This document shows positions 16,895 through 26,010 of a stretch of DNA of 64,000 nucleotides, one piece after another (position 1 is the stretch's first letter; every line of letters begins with the position of its first letter). The notes beneath the pieces are model-generated. The model was given only the letters and a program-made list of their open reading frames with translations, ran no database searches and had not been told where the DNA came from. Location: positions 1 through 64,000 of the forward strand of contig CAZEVY010000005.1 in the NCBI GenBank assembly GCA_964515555.1. The letters are read 5' to 3'. Origin of the DNA: CAZEVY01 sp964515555. GTDB taxonomy: Bacteria > Acidobacteriota > Terriglobia > Bryobacterales > Bryobacteraceae. A program made the translations under genes and the position numbers.

Positions 16895-17363
16895 CTACTC
16901 GAGGAACTCTTGAAACCAGCGAGGCTCGCGGGCCGATGCGAGGTCCGCATCGCTCAACAAGTGGTCGCGGTTTGGCAGCCTGCCGTGCGTGCGGCTCACC
17001 CCGAGCCATCGTCGGCAGGTCGGGTGATCTCCGTGGTGCGCCGCCAGGCAGGCGAGGTTGTACGCACCTGAGCCGAGTTGATCTTCGCGCGGCTCACCGA
17101 AGGGACAATAAGCTCGCGGCGCTGGTCGTCGGCGAGCGCGGCCATGCAAAGGGGATAGCCGGGCTTTGTGGGGCCGGATCTCGCGGCTGCCCTTTTGTAG
17201 GCGGCCGCCAGTCTTTCTCGATCATGTCCACAATGCCGGCCGCTGAAGGAATGTTCGCCGTCACCGAACAGCCGGCGCCGATCAGGATGGCGCACTTCCG
17301 GCCGCGTCCCTTGGCGTTGCGAACGGCTTCGACGACATCGTCCATATCCCGGTAGATGCTCAT
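16895..17363 (-). pseudogene. decayed SIR2-TPR protein gene
   Basis: Three frames on the minus strand carry collinear pieces of one SIR2-family protein. From ATG 17363 comes a SIR2 nucleotide-binding start (CAILIGAGCSVTANIPSAAG, then IVDMIEKDW). After about 17210 the next frame gives LAAAYKRAA and YPLCMAALADDQRREL, then VSRAKIN, which is the continuing SIR2 domain. Near 17075 a third frame gives a TPR-like tail: AYNLACLAAHHGD, LLSDADLASAREPRWFQEFL and a stop. Most of the SIR2 domain and of the TPR array is missing, so there is at least one large internal deletion plus a frameshift. Intact SIR2-TPR proteins are often NAD-depleting defence or signalling proteins; this copy cannot be functional. 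Confidence 0.7.
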
Positions 17364-17472
17364 AATGGATCCGAATAGTGCAGGCCGGTATTGGATCTAG
17401 AAGGGAATGCTAACACACGCGGGAATCACCGGAAGCCAACACGCTTGCGGACGACCTCGCGGTCTCGCCGGA

Positions 17473-18780
17473 CTATCGCCCCCGCTTGATGGCCGCGATC
17501 TGACCCTGGCGCGCGAAGTCGATGGCTTCGCCCAAAATACGCGCGGCTTCCTGCGGCGCGTGAAATCCCATAGAATTCTCGGCGTTCACGAAGTCGGCCC
17601 GAAACTGCGCGCGCCGCTGTAGCTTCCTGGCCGCGTCGAGATCCGCCTCGGAAGCCCCCGCCTTGCGCGCGGCGGCGACCTCGTCGTAGAGCGCGATGAG
17701 AGCGTCCTCGGCGCGAACCAGCAGCGCCGCGTTGCGTTCCTGAATGCGCTCGGCGCGCGCCCGCATTTCGGCCGCCGGGAACGGGTGGCAGACCAGGCAG
17801 GCGCGCTCGATGTTGAGCAGCGGGCTGCGCACGTGGTGGTCGCTCACCTTCATCGCGCCTTCGCGCTGGTAGGGCATGTGGCAGTCGGCGCAGGCGACGC
17901 TGCTGCGTGCGTGAATGCCCTGGTTCCACATCTCGAACTCGGGATGCTGCGCCTTGAGGACTCCGGCGCCGGTCTCGGCGTGCTTCCAGTCGTCGTACTG
18001 GATTTCGTCGTAATAGGACTCGATTTCCTCCACCTTCAGGCCTTTCGACCAGGGGTAGGTCACGAGCTTTCTGTCGGGCGTGAAGTAGTACTCCACGTGG
18101 CACTGGCCGCACACGAAGCTGCGCATCTGCTGACGGGTCGCGGCGGTGTTCGGGTCGTAATTCCCGACGCCCTGCGTCTTCATGTAGGCGCGGATGCCGT
18201 TGAGGAAGGCGGGACGAGTCACGCGGAGCTGCATGGTCTTCGGGTCGTGACAGTCGAGACAGGAGACCGGATGGGTCACCAGCTTGCGCGCCTCGGCGAA
18301 CGGCTGCGGGCAAATCACTTCGAAGCCCTTCATGATGTCGCCGGCGCCGGCGCGCCGATAGGCCGGGATCACCGAAGCGTGACAGTGGAGACAGGCGCCC
18401 GGCTGCGGCTTGCGGCGCGTGCGCTCGGTCTCGTCCTGGTCGCGCAGCGAGTAGGCGTGGCCGCGCTCCTCGCGATAGTCGATCGAGAAGGCGTAGCCGG
18501 CGAAGATGCGCCGCAGGCGCGGGTCCCTATCGAGCCGCTGGAAGGCCTCGCTGCCGCCGTAGCGCGTGCGCTCGGTGTCGACGGTGCGGCGATAGCCGTC
18601 GTACTGCCGGGGGAAGTTCTTGCCCCACTCGGCGGGATCGACGGTGTCTTCGGTGATATAGGCGAGAGGCAGGTATGTCTGCCGCGCCTCCTGTTGCCGT
18701 TCGCCGATGTTCATGAGCAGCATGGTGACGCCGAAGGTCGCGGCGGATGCGGCGGCGGTCAGCGCAATGTACTTCGTCAT
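17473..18780 (-). CDS. nrfA: ammonia-forming cytochrome c nitrite reductase, catalytic subunit NrfA
   Basis: A 435-residue periplasmic pentahaem enzyme that reduces nitrite to ammonium with six electrons. Five haem sites are visible: CLHCH (130-134), CLDCH (174-178), CGQCH (224-228), CADCH (297-301) and CLVCH (328-332). The first is CxxCH and not the classical CxxCK, so this is the CxxCH subtype. Candidate active-site residues are Tyr near 231 (HVEYYF) and His279 (KAQHPEF). An N-terminal hydrophobic segment exports or anchors it. ATG 18780 was chosen because GAGGAGATG immediately upstream fits a ribosome site and an earlier start would overlap nrfH. It is four bases after nrfH. Confidence 0.92.
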   Translation of the reverse strand: MTKYIALTAAASAATFGVTMLLMNIGERQQEARQTYLPLAYITEDTVDPAEWGKNFPRQYDGYRRTVDTERTRYGGSEAFQRLDRDPRLRRIFAGYAFSIDYREERGHAYSLRDQDETERTRRKPQPGACLHCHASVIPAYRRAGAGDIMKGFEVICPQPFAEARKLVTHPVSCLDCHDPKTMQLRVTRPAFLNGIRAYMKTQGVGNYDPNTAATRQQMRSFVCGQCHVEYYFTPDRKLVTYPWSKGLKVEEIESYYDEIQYDDWKHAETGAGVLKAQHPEFEMWNQGIHARSSVACADCHMPYQREGAMKVSDHHVRSPLLNIERACLVCHPFPAAEMRARAERIQERNAALLVRAEDALIALYDEVAAARKAGASEADLDAARKLQRRAQFRADFVNAENSMGFHAPQEAARILGEAIDFARQGQIAAIKRGR

Positions 18781-18784
18781 GCGG

Positions 18785-19240
18785 TCATCTCCTCGGTCCA
18801 TGGCCGACGCCGGCGTGGCAGCGCGTGCACTCGACGTCGGAGGACCCGTGCGCGGCGGCCCCGCGGATTTCGGCCACGAACTCGGCGTGACAGTAGAGGC
18901 AGTTCGCCTGGAGCTTGCGCGCGTTTACCGGCCGGATGCGAATCGGCTCGGCGAAGTTTTGCAGAGTGAATTTCACGGAATGATTCCAGCCGTTATCGGC
19001 CTTGGTAATGAGCTTGGCGACGGGCGAGTGCGGGGTGTGGCAATCGTTGCAGGTGGCGCGGCCGTGATGGCCGGACTGGAGCCAGGAATCGAAATAATCG
19101 CCCATGATGTGGCAGTTGGCGCAGGCGGCGGGATCGTTGGAGAAATAGGCGAGTCCCTTGGCGAACTGAAACGTGTAGGCGCCGACACCAAGGAAGACGC
19201 CCGTAGTCGCGGCAAGCGCCGCGGGCCAGCCGGCGGGCAT
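18785..19240 (-). CDS. nrfH: cytochrome c nitrite reductase small subunit NrfH
   Basis: A 151-residue tetrahaem quinol dehydrogenase of the NapC/NirT family that feeds electrons from menaquinol to NrfA. One N-terminal membrane helix (AALAATTGVFLGVGAYTFQF) is followed by four haem sites: CANCH (40-44), CNDCH (64-68), CLYCH (114-118) and CTRCH (138-142). Length is normal. It is directly upstream of nrfA, forming the standard nrfHA operon. The presence of this pair points to dissimilatory nitrite reduction to ammonium, or nitrite/NO detoxification, under oxygen limitation. Confidence 0.92.
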   Translation of the reverse strand: MPAGWPAALAATTGVFLGVGAYTFQFAKGLAYFSNDPAACANCHIMGDYFDSWLQSGHHGRATCNDCHTPHSPVAKLITKADNGWNHSVKFTLQNFAEPIRIRPVNARKLQANCLYCHAEFVAEIRGAAAHGSSDVECTRCHAGVGHGPRR

Positions 19241-19283
19241 TCCTCATGATACGCGGTGTGGCGCGGCTGTAGCGCCCCGGCGA

Positions 19284-20819
19284 TTACTGGAGGACGGTCA
19301 GCGCGGGCTGCGCCTGGCGCGGGACCTGTAAGGTCGGGTCGGGTTTCGCCTTGAAAAGACGCAGGCAGAGGCTGCCGGTCCAGCGCGCCCAGCGATTGGC
19401 GGTCTTGCGGCGCGCGCTGTCGGTCGCCAGGCCGGTGTTGGCGTACATCTGGCGGTAGAGCTTGGAAATGAACACGAAGGCCAGACGCGCCTTGAGCGAC
19501 TTGACGCAATCGGCGCGCCGCCAGATTTCCGAGAGCCGATAGTAGTTGTCCCAGACGGCCTGCGTGCGGGTTCGAATCTCATCGGGGCTCATGGTGGGAT
19601 GCGGCGTGTAGAGCTTGGGGCGCTTGTGCCCGGGGATGAGCCAGTAGCGCGTGACGGGCACGCCGTCGACGCGCACCACGTCGTCGCCGGCGGTCTTTTC
19701 CCAGCGCTCGAAGTCGACGGTGCCGGGAAAGGGCGTCATCGTCACGAATTGCGCGAAGGTGAGTCCGGCTTCCTTGGCGAGCTTGGCGGTGGCGTCGAAG
19801 GTATGGGCGCGGTCGGTCGACAATCCGAAAATGAACGACCCGAGCACGTGCACGCCGTGGCTCTTGAACAGCTTCAGGCGCTGGACGAGGTTATCGCCGG
19901 CGAGATTGAAATCCTTGTAGATCGACTTGAGTCCCTCGGGGGTCACGGCCTCGACTCCGACCAAGGCGCCCTTGATGCGCGCTTTTCGCATGGCGTCGAG
20001 AAATCCGGGATCCTCGGCCGCCTCCATGGTGATCTGCGTGAAGAAGATCATGTCGGAGGGCAGCTCGGCGAGTTGGTCCATGAACTCGAAGCGTTCGGCG
20101 CGGAGCCGCTTCAGATCGGCGAGGCGATGCTCGTCGTTCTGCTTCTCGGCGAGGGCGATGTCGGCCAGCGTGACCGGGTAGAAGTTGTCGTCGGCCAGAG
20201 CGATGAAGCGGAACCCGAGGCGGCGTAGCTGCACGATCTCCTCGATCACGGAGTCCGCAGGGCGCTGCCGGGGCTTCTGCCCGTCGGTGCGCCAGACCGA
20301 ACAGAACGAGCAGTGCTTGGGACAGCCGCGCACGGTCTGGACCGAGGCCCACATGTAGCGGTCCTTGGGCATCAGGTCCCAGCGCGCGGCGAGGAATCGG
20401 CCGGCCTCGATCCGGCCGCCGTCATATAGGCGTTGAGGCGTACCGGCCTCGCAGTCGGCGAGCGCCTGAGCCCAGACGACATCGCCGTCGCCTTTGACGA
20501 CGGCGTGCGCGCCGCCCAGATCGAAGGCTTCCTCCGGGTACAGGGTCGCGTGGATGCCGCCGAAGACGACCCAGGCACCGCGCTCGCGCGCCAGCCGCCC
20601 GACTTCGAAGCCGCGCAGCGCGTTGCCGGTGTGAATGCCGATGCCCACCACGTCGCCGGGCTGGATATCCTCGGCGCGGACGGGATCGAGCGTTTCGTCG
20701 ACGATAACCGGGTCGCCGTAGCGCTCCGGGGTGGCCGCGGCGAGCACGTACAGCCAGCGTGGAGTGATCACGCCAACACCGAACGCCACGTCGCTCGCGT
20801 TGACCAGGTAGACTCGCAT
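19284..20819 (-). CDS. B12-binding-domain radical SAM protein
   Basis: A 511-residue enzyme with an N-terminal cobalamin-binding Rossmann domain (residues 1-140: LVNASD, VVGIGIHTGNALRGFEVG, WVVFGGIHATLYPEEA) and a radical SAM barrel. The [4Fe-4S] motif CPKHCSFC is at residues 166-173. The C-terminal region (residues about 360-511) resembles the tail of HpnR/HpnJ- and BchE-like proteins, but the substrate cannot be named. ATG 20819 (MRVYLVNASD) was chosen over ATG 20852, because the family begins at this strand and the extra residues are not conserved-looking. It stands alone, between nrfH and the M16 peptidase pair. Possible roles are methylation or rearrangement of a lipid or cofactor. Confidence 0.85.
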   Translation of the reverse strand: MRVYLVNASDVAFGVGVITPRWLYVLAAATPERYGDPVIVDETLDPVRAEDIQPGDVVGIGIHTGNALRGFEVGRLARERGAWVVFGGIHATLYPEEAFDLGGAHAVVKGDGDVVWAQALADCEAGTPQRLYDGGRIEAGRFLAARWDLMPKDRYMWASVQTVRGCPKHCSFCSVWRTDGQKPRQRPADSVIEEIVQLRRLGFRFIALADDNFYPVTLADIALAEKQNDEHRLADLKRLRAERFEFMDQLAELPSDMIFFTQITMEAAEDPGFLDAMRKARIKGALVGVEAVTPEGLKSIYKDFNLAGDNLVQRLKLFKSHGVHVLGSFIFGLSTDRAHTFDATAKLAKEAGLTFAQFVTMTPFPGTVDFERWEKTAGDDVVRVDGVPVTRYWLIPGHKRPKLYTPHPTMSPDEIRTRTQAVWDNYYRLSEIWRRADCVKSLKARLAFVFISKLYRQMYANTGLATDSARRKTANRWARWTGSLCLRLFKAKPDPTLQVPRQAQPALTVLQ

Positions 20820-21091
20820 CAGTCTACCGATTATACAGAACGCCTTGTCCAATGAATAGTTTTTAATTCGGCGGTCCGGGTCATTGGCGGGTCGGCATCA
20901 GACGGAGACGATGTGCGCACCCAGTCCGGTGCTATGCCAACGGCTTAGAGGCGCAACACAAGTAACATCGACTTAGCCGACTGTCACACCTTTCCAATTG
21001 AGTTGAGTAGGGGCAGAATCGCAGGTTCTACTGCAAGCAGAATCGGGCGGCCGGAGTTTACCGGTCGGCACTCGATGGATGGGCGGCGGCC

Positions 21092-22477
21092 TCAAAACTC
21101 GGGCGGCCGGAATCCGGCGGCGGAAATCGAGATCTCCTTACGCGACCCGGCGTACTTTGCCACGGACTCGCGAATCTTCGCCGCGTTGCCGAGCACGGCG
21201 AACTGGAGGTTGTCGCCCCGGTAGTACTTCTTGACGAGCGCGTTGGCCTGCTCCCTGGTCACCGCGTCGATGCGCGCGAAGAACTCGTCGATCTCGTCGC
21301 GACCGAGGCCGTAGAGCTCCAGGTCGGCGAGGAGGCCGGCCAGTTGCGACGCCGTCTCCAGCGTCCGAGTCGGGAAGCCGCCTTTCAGGTAGGCTTTGGC
21401 CGACGCCAGCATTTCGGCGTCGATGCCCTTCTCGCGGAGCCGCTTCAACACGTCGAGCGCGAGGTCGATGGCCTGCACGGTGGTGTCGGTCCGGGTGTAG
21501 GTGTTGATGACGATGGCGCCGGTCAGGCGGTTCTGCGAAAGCTGGCAATTGGCGCCGTAGGTGAGGCCGCTGTTGACGCGCAGCTCATCGTTCAGCATCG
21601 ACGTGAAGCGCCCGCCGAAAAGGGTGTTCACCAGCAGGAGGCCGACGCGGTCGGGATGCGCGCGATGGATTCCCGGCTGCGCGATCTGGAAGTAGGTTTG
21701 CGTCGCGTCGGGCTTGTCGATCAGAAGCAGCCGGGCGGCCGCGCGGGACGGAGGCGACGGGTCCTTCACCCAGGGCCAGGCCGTGCCCGCGGGCAGGTTG
21801 CCGAAGGCCCTGGCGAGCTTCGCCCCGAGCGTCTTCGGATCGAAATCGCCCACCGCGATCAGCGTGAGGTTGCGTCCCGTGAAGAGGCGCTTGTGGTAGT
21901 CGGCGATTTGCGCGCGGGTGATCTTCGCCAGGCCGGTCTCGTCGGCGACGCGTCCGTAAGGATGCGACCCGCCGTAGAAGAATGGCCGGAAGTAGATGCC
22001 CAGCGCGGCGCCCGGCTGGTCCTTGACCGACTTGACGCTGTCGATGCGCTGCGCGAGCGCCTTCTTGACTTCCTCCTCGGGGAAGGCAGGACGCAAGGCG
22101 GCGTCGGCGAGCAGGTCCAGCGCCTGGTCGAGGTAGCGGCTCAGGCAGGCGATGCCGATGTAGCTGGCGTGGTCGTCGCTGGAGGCGTTGAAGCTGGCGC
22201 CGAGGAAATCGACCTGCTCGGCGAACTGGTCGGCGGTGCGCGTGGCGGTCCCGCGGCGGAGGAGCTCGGCGGTGATGGACGCGAGACCGTCGGCGCCGGC
22301 GGGGTCGGCCTCCTGGCCGCCGCGGAGCATGGCGCGCACAGTGACCAGCGGGACGTCGGTGCGCGGCATGGTGAGGACGACGGCGCCGTTGGGGAGCGTC
22401 TGCCGCTCGAACGGAGGGAGTTTCACCTGCTGCGCGGCGAGCGGCAGCAGCGAGGCAAGTGCGAGGACGGATTTCAC
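21092..22477 (-). CDS. M16-family peptidase-like subunit without the zinc motif
   Basis: A 461-residue exported protein (signal KSVLALASLLPLAAQQ) with the two-lobed M16 fold: LPNGAVVLTMPRTDVPLVTV at the start and NTLFGGRFTSMLNDELR-V-SGLTYG in the second lobe. The HxxEH zinc motif expected near residue 60 is replaced by ITAELL, so this is a non-catalytic partner, like the alpha/core subunit of mitochondrial processing peptidase or the second gene of bacterial M16 pairs. The GTG start overlaps the stop of the active M16 gene by four bases. The two probably form a heterodimer that degrades peptides in the periplasm. Confidence 0.88.
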   Translation of the reverse strand: MKSVLALASLLPLAAQQVKLPPFERQTLPNGAVVLTMPRTDVPLVTVRAMLRGGQEADPAGADGLASITAELLRRGTATRTADQFAEQVDFLGASFNASSDDHASYIGIACLSRYLDQALDLLADAALRPAFPEEEVKKALAQRIDSVKSVKDQPGAALGIYFRPFFYGGSHPYGRVADETGLAKITRAQIADYHKRLFTGRNLTLIAVGDFDPKTLGAKLARAFGNLPAGTAWPWVKDPSPPSRAAARLLLIDKPDATQTYFQIAQPGIHRAHPDRVGLLLVNTLFGGRFTSMLNDELRVNSGLTYGANCQLSQNRLTGAIVINTYTRTDTTVQAIDLALDVLKRLREKGIDAEMLASAKAYLKGGFPTRTLETASQLAGLLADLELYGLGRDEIDEFFARIDAVTREQANALVKKYYRGDNLQFAVLGNAAKIRESVAKYAGSRKEISISAAGFRPPEF

Positions 22478-23784
22478 TTCGCGGCTCCCTTCTTCTCGGG
22501 GATCAACGTGGCGACGGTGCGGTTCTTCGCGCCGAAGTACTTCACGGCGACCCGCTGCACGTCGTCGGCGGTGACCTTGTCGAATTCGTCGCCGGCGGTG
22601 AACAGGCGCTTGTGGTCGCCGAGGAACACCTCGGCCTGACCGAGGCGGTTGGCCTTGCCGGCGATGGTGGTCATGTCGCCGTAGAGGCCGGTGAGAAGCT
22701 GATTCTTCGCCTTGGTGAGCTCCTGGGCGGTGACGCCGCCGGTGCGGACCTTCTCTATCTCCTCGTACAGCGCCTTTTCGGCGGCGGCGGGGTCGACGCC
22801 GCTGCGCACGCGCAGGGTGAAGAGGAACTGTCCGGGGTCGAGCGAGAGCTGCTGGCCGCCGTCGGCGCCGAGCGCGAGCTGGTCGCGGTCGACCAGGCGG
22901 CGGTAGAGGCGCGAGCTGCGGCCTTCGGTGAGGATCGTCGAGAGGACCTCGAGGGGCGCGAAATCGGCGTCGCGCGTCGGCGGGATGTGGTAGCTCACCA
23001 TGACGATGGGAAGCTGCGCGGCCTTTTCGATGGTCACACGGCGCTCGCCCATCTGTTCGGGTTCCTTGGTGAGCACCGGCGGCGGACCCTCCTGCGCGGG
23101 GATCGACTCCAGGTACTTTTTCGCCAGCGCGACGACCTCGGCGTGCGTGACGGCGCCGGAGACCACCAGCACGCAGTTGTTGGGCGCGTAGCCCATCTTG
23201 AAGTGATTCTTCAGGTCGGCCATGGTCCAGGCCTCGATGTCGGATCCCCAGCCGACGACGGGCCAGCCGTAGGGGTGCGCCGCGTAGGCGGACGCGTTCA
23301 TCTGCTCGTAGAGCAGGCCGAAGTTGCTGTTCTCGACCGACTGCCGGCGCTCGGAATAGACGACGCCGCGCTCGGACTCGATCATTTTGGGATCGAAGCC
23401 CAGGTCGCGGATGCGGTCGGCTTCCATATCGAACATGAGCTCGAGCATGGTGCGCGGAAACCAGTTGGTGTAGGCGGTGATGTCGCGGCTGGTGTAGGCG
23501 TTGTTGCTGCCGCCGTTGGCCTCCATGACGATGTCGAACTGCTTGGGGCCGAACTTCTTGGCGCCGTTGAACATCATGTGCTCGAAGAAATGCGAGATGC
23601 CGGTGATGCCCGGCCGCTCGTTGCGCGAGCCCACCTTGTAGAACAGGTACATGGCGACGTTGGGCACGTCGTGGTCCTCATGGACGAGCACCTTCATGCC
23701 GTTGGCGAGAGTGTGCGTGCCGACCTTCAACGGTTGCGCCCCCGCCAGGCCCGCCAGCGCCAGCACTGCGATCAGGTTCCGCAT
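22474..23784 (-). CDS. M16-family zinc metallopeptidase, exported
   Basis: A 436-residue exported peptidase with a signal peptide (RNLIAVLALAGLAGAQ). It carries the inverted zinc motif HFFEH at residues 65-69, with the downstream glutamate in MIESERGVVYSE, so it is the catalytic member of the pair. A second lobe contains EVLSTILTEGRSSRLYRRLV. The start is ATG 23784; the reading frame stays open far upstream, but that part is antisense to the next gene and has no protein features. It is translationally coupled to the inactive partner downstream (GTGA overlap). Confidence 0.9.
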   Translation of the reverse strand: MRNLIAVLALAGLAGAQPLKVGTHTLANGMKVLVHEDHDVPNVAMYLFYKVGSRNERPGITGISHFFEHMMFNGAKKFGPKQFDIVMEANGGSNNAYTSRDITAYTNWFPRTMLELMFDMEADRIRDLGFDPKMIESERGVVYSERRQSVENSNFGLLYEQMNASAYAAHPYGWPVVGWGSDIEAWTMADLKNHFKMGYAPNNCVLVVSGAVTHAEVVALAKKYLESIPAQEGPPPVLTKEPEQMGERRVTIEKAAQLPIVMVSYHIPPTRDADFAPLEVLSTILTEGRSSRLYRRLVDRDQLALGADGGQQLSLDPGQFLFTLRVRSGVDPAAAEKALYEEIEKVRTGGVTAQELTKAKNQLLTGLYGDMTTIAGKANRLGQAEVFLGDHKRLFTAGDEFDKVTADDVQRVAVKYFGAKNRTVATLIPEKKGAAK

Positions 23785-23853
23785 GGAGACAACATACCAG
23801 AACGGCGCCTGGGAGCCGTGAATCCGGCGGCATGTCTTACAGTAGAGTCTTAG

Positions 23854-26010
23854 GTGCAACCGGAGACCGCCGCCCCCGAGCCTCTTGCCGATCCCAAGCC
23901 CGAGCCGCTGTGGCCGGCCGTCGGACGCGCCCGGCAGTTCGGCTTCCTCACCGTGCTGCTGGTGACGGTATTCCTCGCCTACCTCAACTCGTTCGACACC
24001 GGCTTTCCGCTCGACAACCGGCTGTTGATCCTCGAGGATCCCCGGATGAAGGAACCGGGCTGGGAGAAGGTCCGGCAGATCTTCACGGAGGACTATTGGT
24101 GGCCGCGCGCCTCCAGCGGACTCTTCCGCCCGCTTTCGACGATCACGCTGTACTTCAACTACGCCGTGCTGGGGCAGGGCGACCGCCCGGCCGGATACCA
24201 CGCGGTCAATCTCGTGCTCCACTTGGCGACGGCCGCGATGGTGTACCTCGTCGGCCTGGTGCTGTGGAGGGAGCCGTGGCGGGCGTTCTTTACCGCCGCT
24301 GTGTTCGCCGTTCACCCGGTCACCGTCGAATCCGTCACGAATATCGTCGGCCGCGCCGACCTGTTCGCCGGACTGGTGGTGACGGGCGGACTGCTGGTGC
24401 ATATCCAAAGCACGCGCCGCGAGGGACTGCGGCGGCTGCCCTGGCTGGCCGCGCTGATGCTGATCCTGCTGTTCGGGGCATTCGCCAAGGAGAACTCGAT
24501 CGTCCTGTGCGGCGTCATCGTGCTCTACGACGTCCTGTTCCGCCTGCGCCGGCCGTATCTGGCGAACCTGGCGGGGTTCGCGCTGCGCCACTATGCCGTG
24601 CTGCTCCCGCCCCTGGCGGCGATGTTCTATGTCCGGCGGCGGGTGCTCACGTCGCCGATGCTGCTTCCGGTGGTCGACAACCCGGCGGTGGCCGCCGACT
24701 TCATCGCGGCCCGGCTGACGGCACTGAAGGTGATCTTCCGGTATCTGCGGCTGCTGGTCTGGCCGCAGTCGCTCTCGGCCGACTACTCCTACAACCAGGT
24801 GAAAGTCTTTTCCTGGCCGCTGAACCGCTGGGAAGACCTGGAGTGCCTGGCCGCCGCGGTCGTGCTCGCGGCGCTGGCGGCGGCGCTCCTCTGGCAGCGG
24901 AACCGGGAAGTGACGTTCTTCGGCGGTTGGTTCTTCGGCACGCTGCTGCCGATGGCGAACCTGCTGTTTTTCACGGGCAGCATCATGGCCGAGCGGTTCC
25001 TGTACGTCCCGGCGATCGGTTTCGCGGGCGTGGCGACCTTCCTCGTGTTCCGGCTCGCCGGGCGGCGCGCTGTCGCGATTCTGTCGCTCGCGGTGGCGTG
25101 TCTGGCGGCGCGGACCATCGTGCGGAATCGCGACTGGGTCTCCGACGAGACGCTGTTCCGCGCCGCCGTGCGCGTCTCGCCCGACAGCTTCAAGACGCAC
25201 CAGTTGCTGGCCTTTTCGCACTACCGGGCCGGCCTGTCGGCCGACAACATCGAGACGGTCATTTCGTCGGCCGAGCGCAGCCTCGAGGTGCTCGAGGGGC
25301 TCCCCATCGAGCATCGCAGCTCGATGAGTTACGCGCACCTGGGCGCCTACTACCGGCTCAAGGGCGATATGCTCGCCCCGCGCGGGACCGGCGGGCAGCT
25401 GAAGGTCAACGACCGCGCGCGGCAGCTGTATCTGCAGTCGCGGGCAGTGCTGCGCGAAGGCGCCCTGGTGGACCGCGCGCTGCGGCAGGCGCGGCGGCGC
25501 GACGATATTGCGTTCGGGAAGCCGCCCGAGCAGATGGTGGCGATGGGCAACACCGACATTTACAACGGCCTGGCGCAGACCTGCCAGAAGCTGGGACTCT
25601 ATGACGAAGCCATCGAGGCCGCGCGCGAGCATCGCCGCCTACAGCCGCTGACCTCCGACGCCTACGTGAATCTCGCGAATGCGTTCTACTCGTCGGGCAG
25701 GAAGATGGAAGCGATTCGGTCCGCGCACCAGGCGCTGAGCTTCACGCCGGGTAACGTCGGGGCGCCCATCAAAGCCCGGCTGTTCGGCTGGTACCACGAG
25801 GCAGCACCGGAAAGCTGCGCGATCGTCAAGTCCGGATCGGATATGCGGCTGGACACCAGTTGCCCGCTGGTGCGCGAGAATCTCTGCGGCGGACACCAGG
25901 AGCTGTATGTTCTGCTGCGACAGACGGGGCGCGTGCGCGAAAGCGAAAATCTGCGGGGGCAGGCGGCCAAGTCGTTCGGCTGCCATCTCGGACCGGACGG
26001 CTGGCGGTGA
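23854..26010 (+). CDS. TMTC-like polytopic membrane protein with TPR repeats (putative O-glycosyltransferase)
   Basis: A 718-residue protein with many membrane helices in residues 30-440, then a soluble C-terminal half with TPR-like helices (YDEAIEAAREHRRLQPLTSD, AYVNLANAFYSSGRKMEA). The order and the N-terminal motifs (AYLNSFDTGFPLDNRLLI, LFRPLSTITLYFNYAVLG, YHAVNLVLH, VFAVHPVTVESV-NIVGRADL) are those of TMTC/GT-C O-mannosyltransferase-like proteins. The predicted activity is transfer of a sugar from a lipid carrier to exported proteins. The GTG start is preceded by TAGAGT at 23843. The next gene, another GT-C transferase, begins at its stop codon (GTGA), so the two form an operon. Confidence 0.8.
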   Translation: MQPETAAPEPLADPKPEPLWPAVGRARQFGFLTVLLVTVFLAYLNSFDTGFPLDNRLLILEDPRMKEPGWEKVRQIFTEDYWWPRASSGLFRPLSTITLYFNYAVLGQGDRPAGYHAVNLVLHLATAAMVYLVGLVLWREPWRAFFTAAVFAVHPVTVESVTNIVGRADLFAGLVVTGGLLVHIQSTRREGLRRLPWLAALMLILLFGAFAKENSIVLCGVIVLYDVLFRLRRPYLANLAGFALRHYAVLLPPLAAMFYVRRRVLTSPMLLPVVDNPAVAADFIAARLTALKVIFRYLRLLVWPQSLSADYSYNQVKVFSWPLNRWEDLECLAAAVVLAALAAALLWQRNREVTFFGGWFFGTLLPMANLLFFTGSIMAERFLYVPAIGFAGVATFLVFRLAGRRAVAILSLAVACLAARTIVRNRDWVSDETLFRAAVRVSPDSFKTHQLLAFSHYRAGLSADNIETVISSAERSLEVLEGLPIEHRSSMSYAHLGAYYRLKGDMLAPRGTGGQLKVNDRARQLYLQSRAVLREGALVDRALRQARRRDDIAFGKPPEQMVAMGNTDIYNGLAQTCQKLGLYDEAIEAAREHRRLQPLTSDAYVNLANAFYSSGRKMEAIRSAHQALSFTPGNVGAPIKARLFGWYHEAAPESCAIVKSGSDMRLDTSCPLVRENLCGGHQELYVLLRQTGRVRESENLRGQAAKSFGCHLGPDGWR

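Noticed and set aside
16691..17355. Plus-strand open frames opposite the SIR2 relic
   Set aside because: They have no motif and are explained as antisense of the decayed SIR2-TPR gene and neighbouring GC-rich sequence.
19561..19590. GGTTCGAATC, a tRNA T-loop-like sequence
   Set aside because: It lies within the conserved coding sequence of the radical SAM gene and no acceptor or anticodon stem can be formed around it.
20820..21091. Short repeated words (CAGAATCG, CTTAG) in the gap before the radical SAM gene
   Set aside because: They are too short and irregular for a repeat array or RNA gene, and no stable structure or tRNA feature was seen.
23785..25632. Upstream extension of the M16 peptidase frame by about 616 codons
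   Set aside because: The extension is antisense to the TMTC-like gene and lacks any protein feature; the signal peptide begins at ATG 23784.
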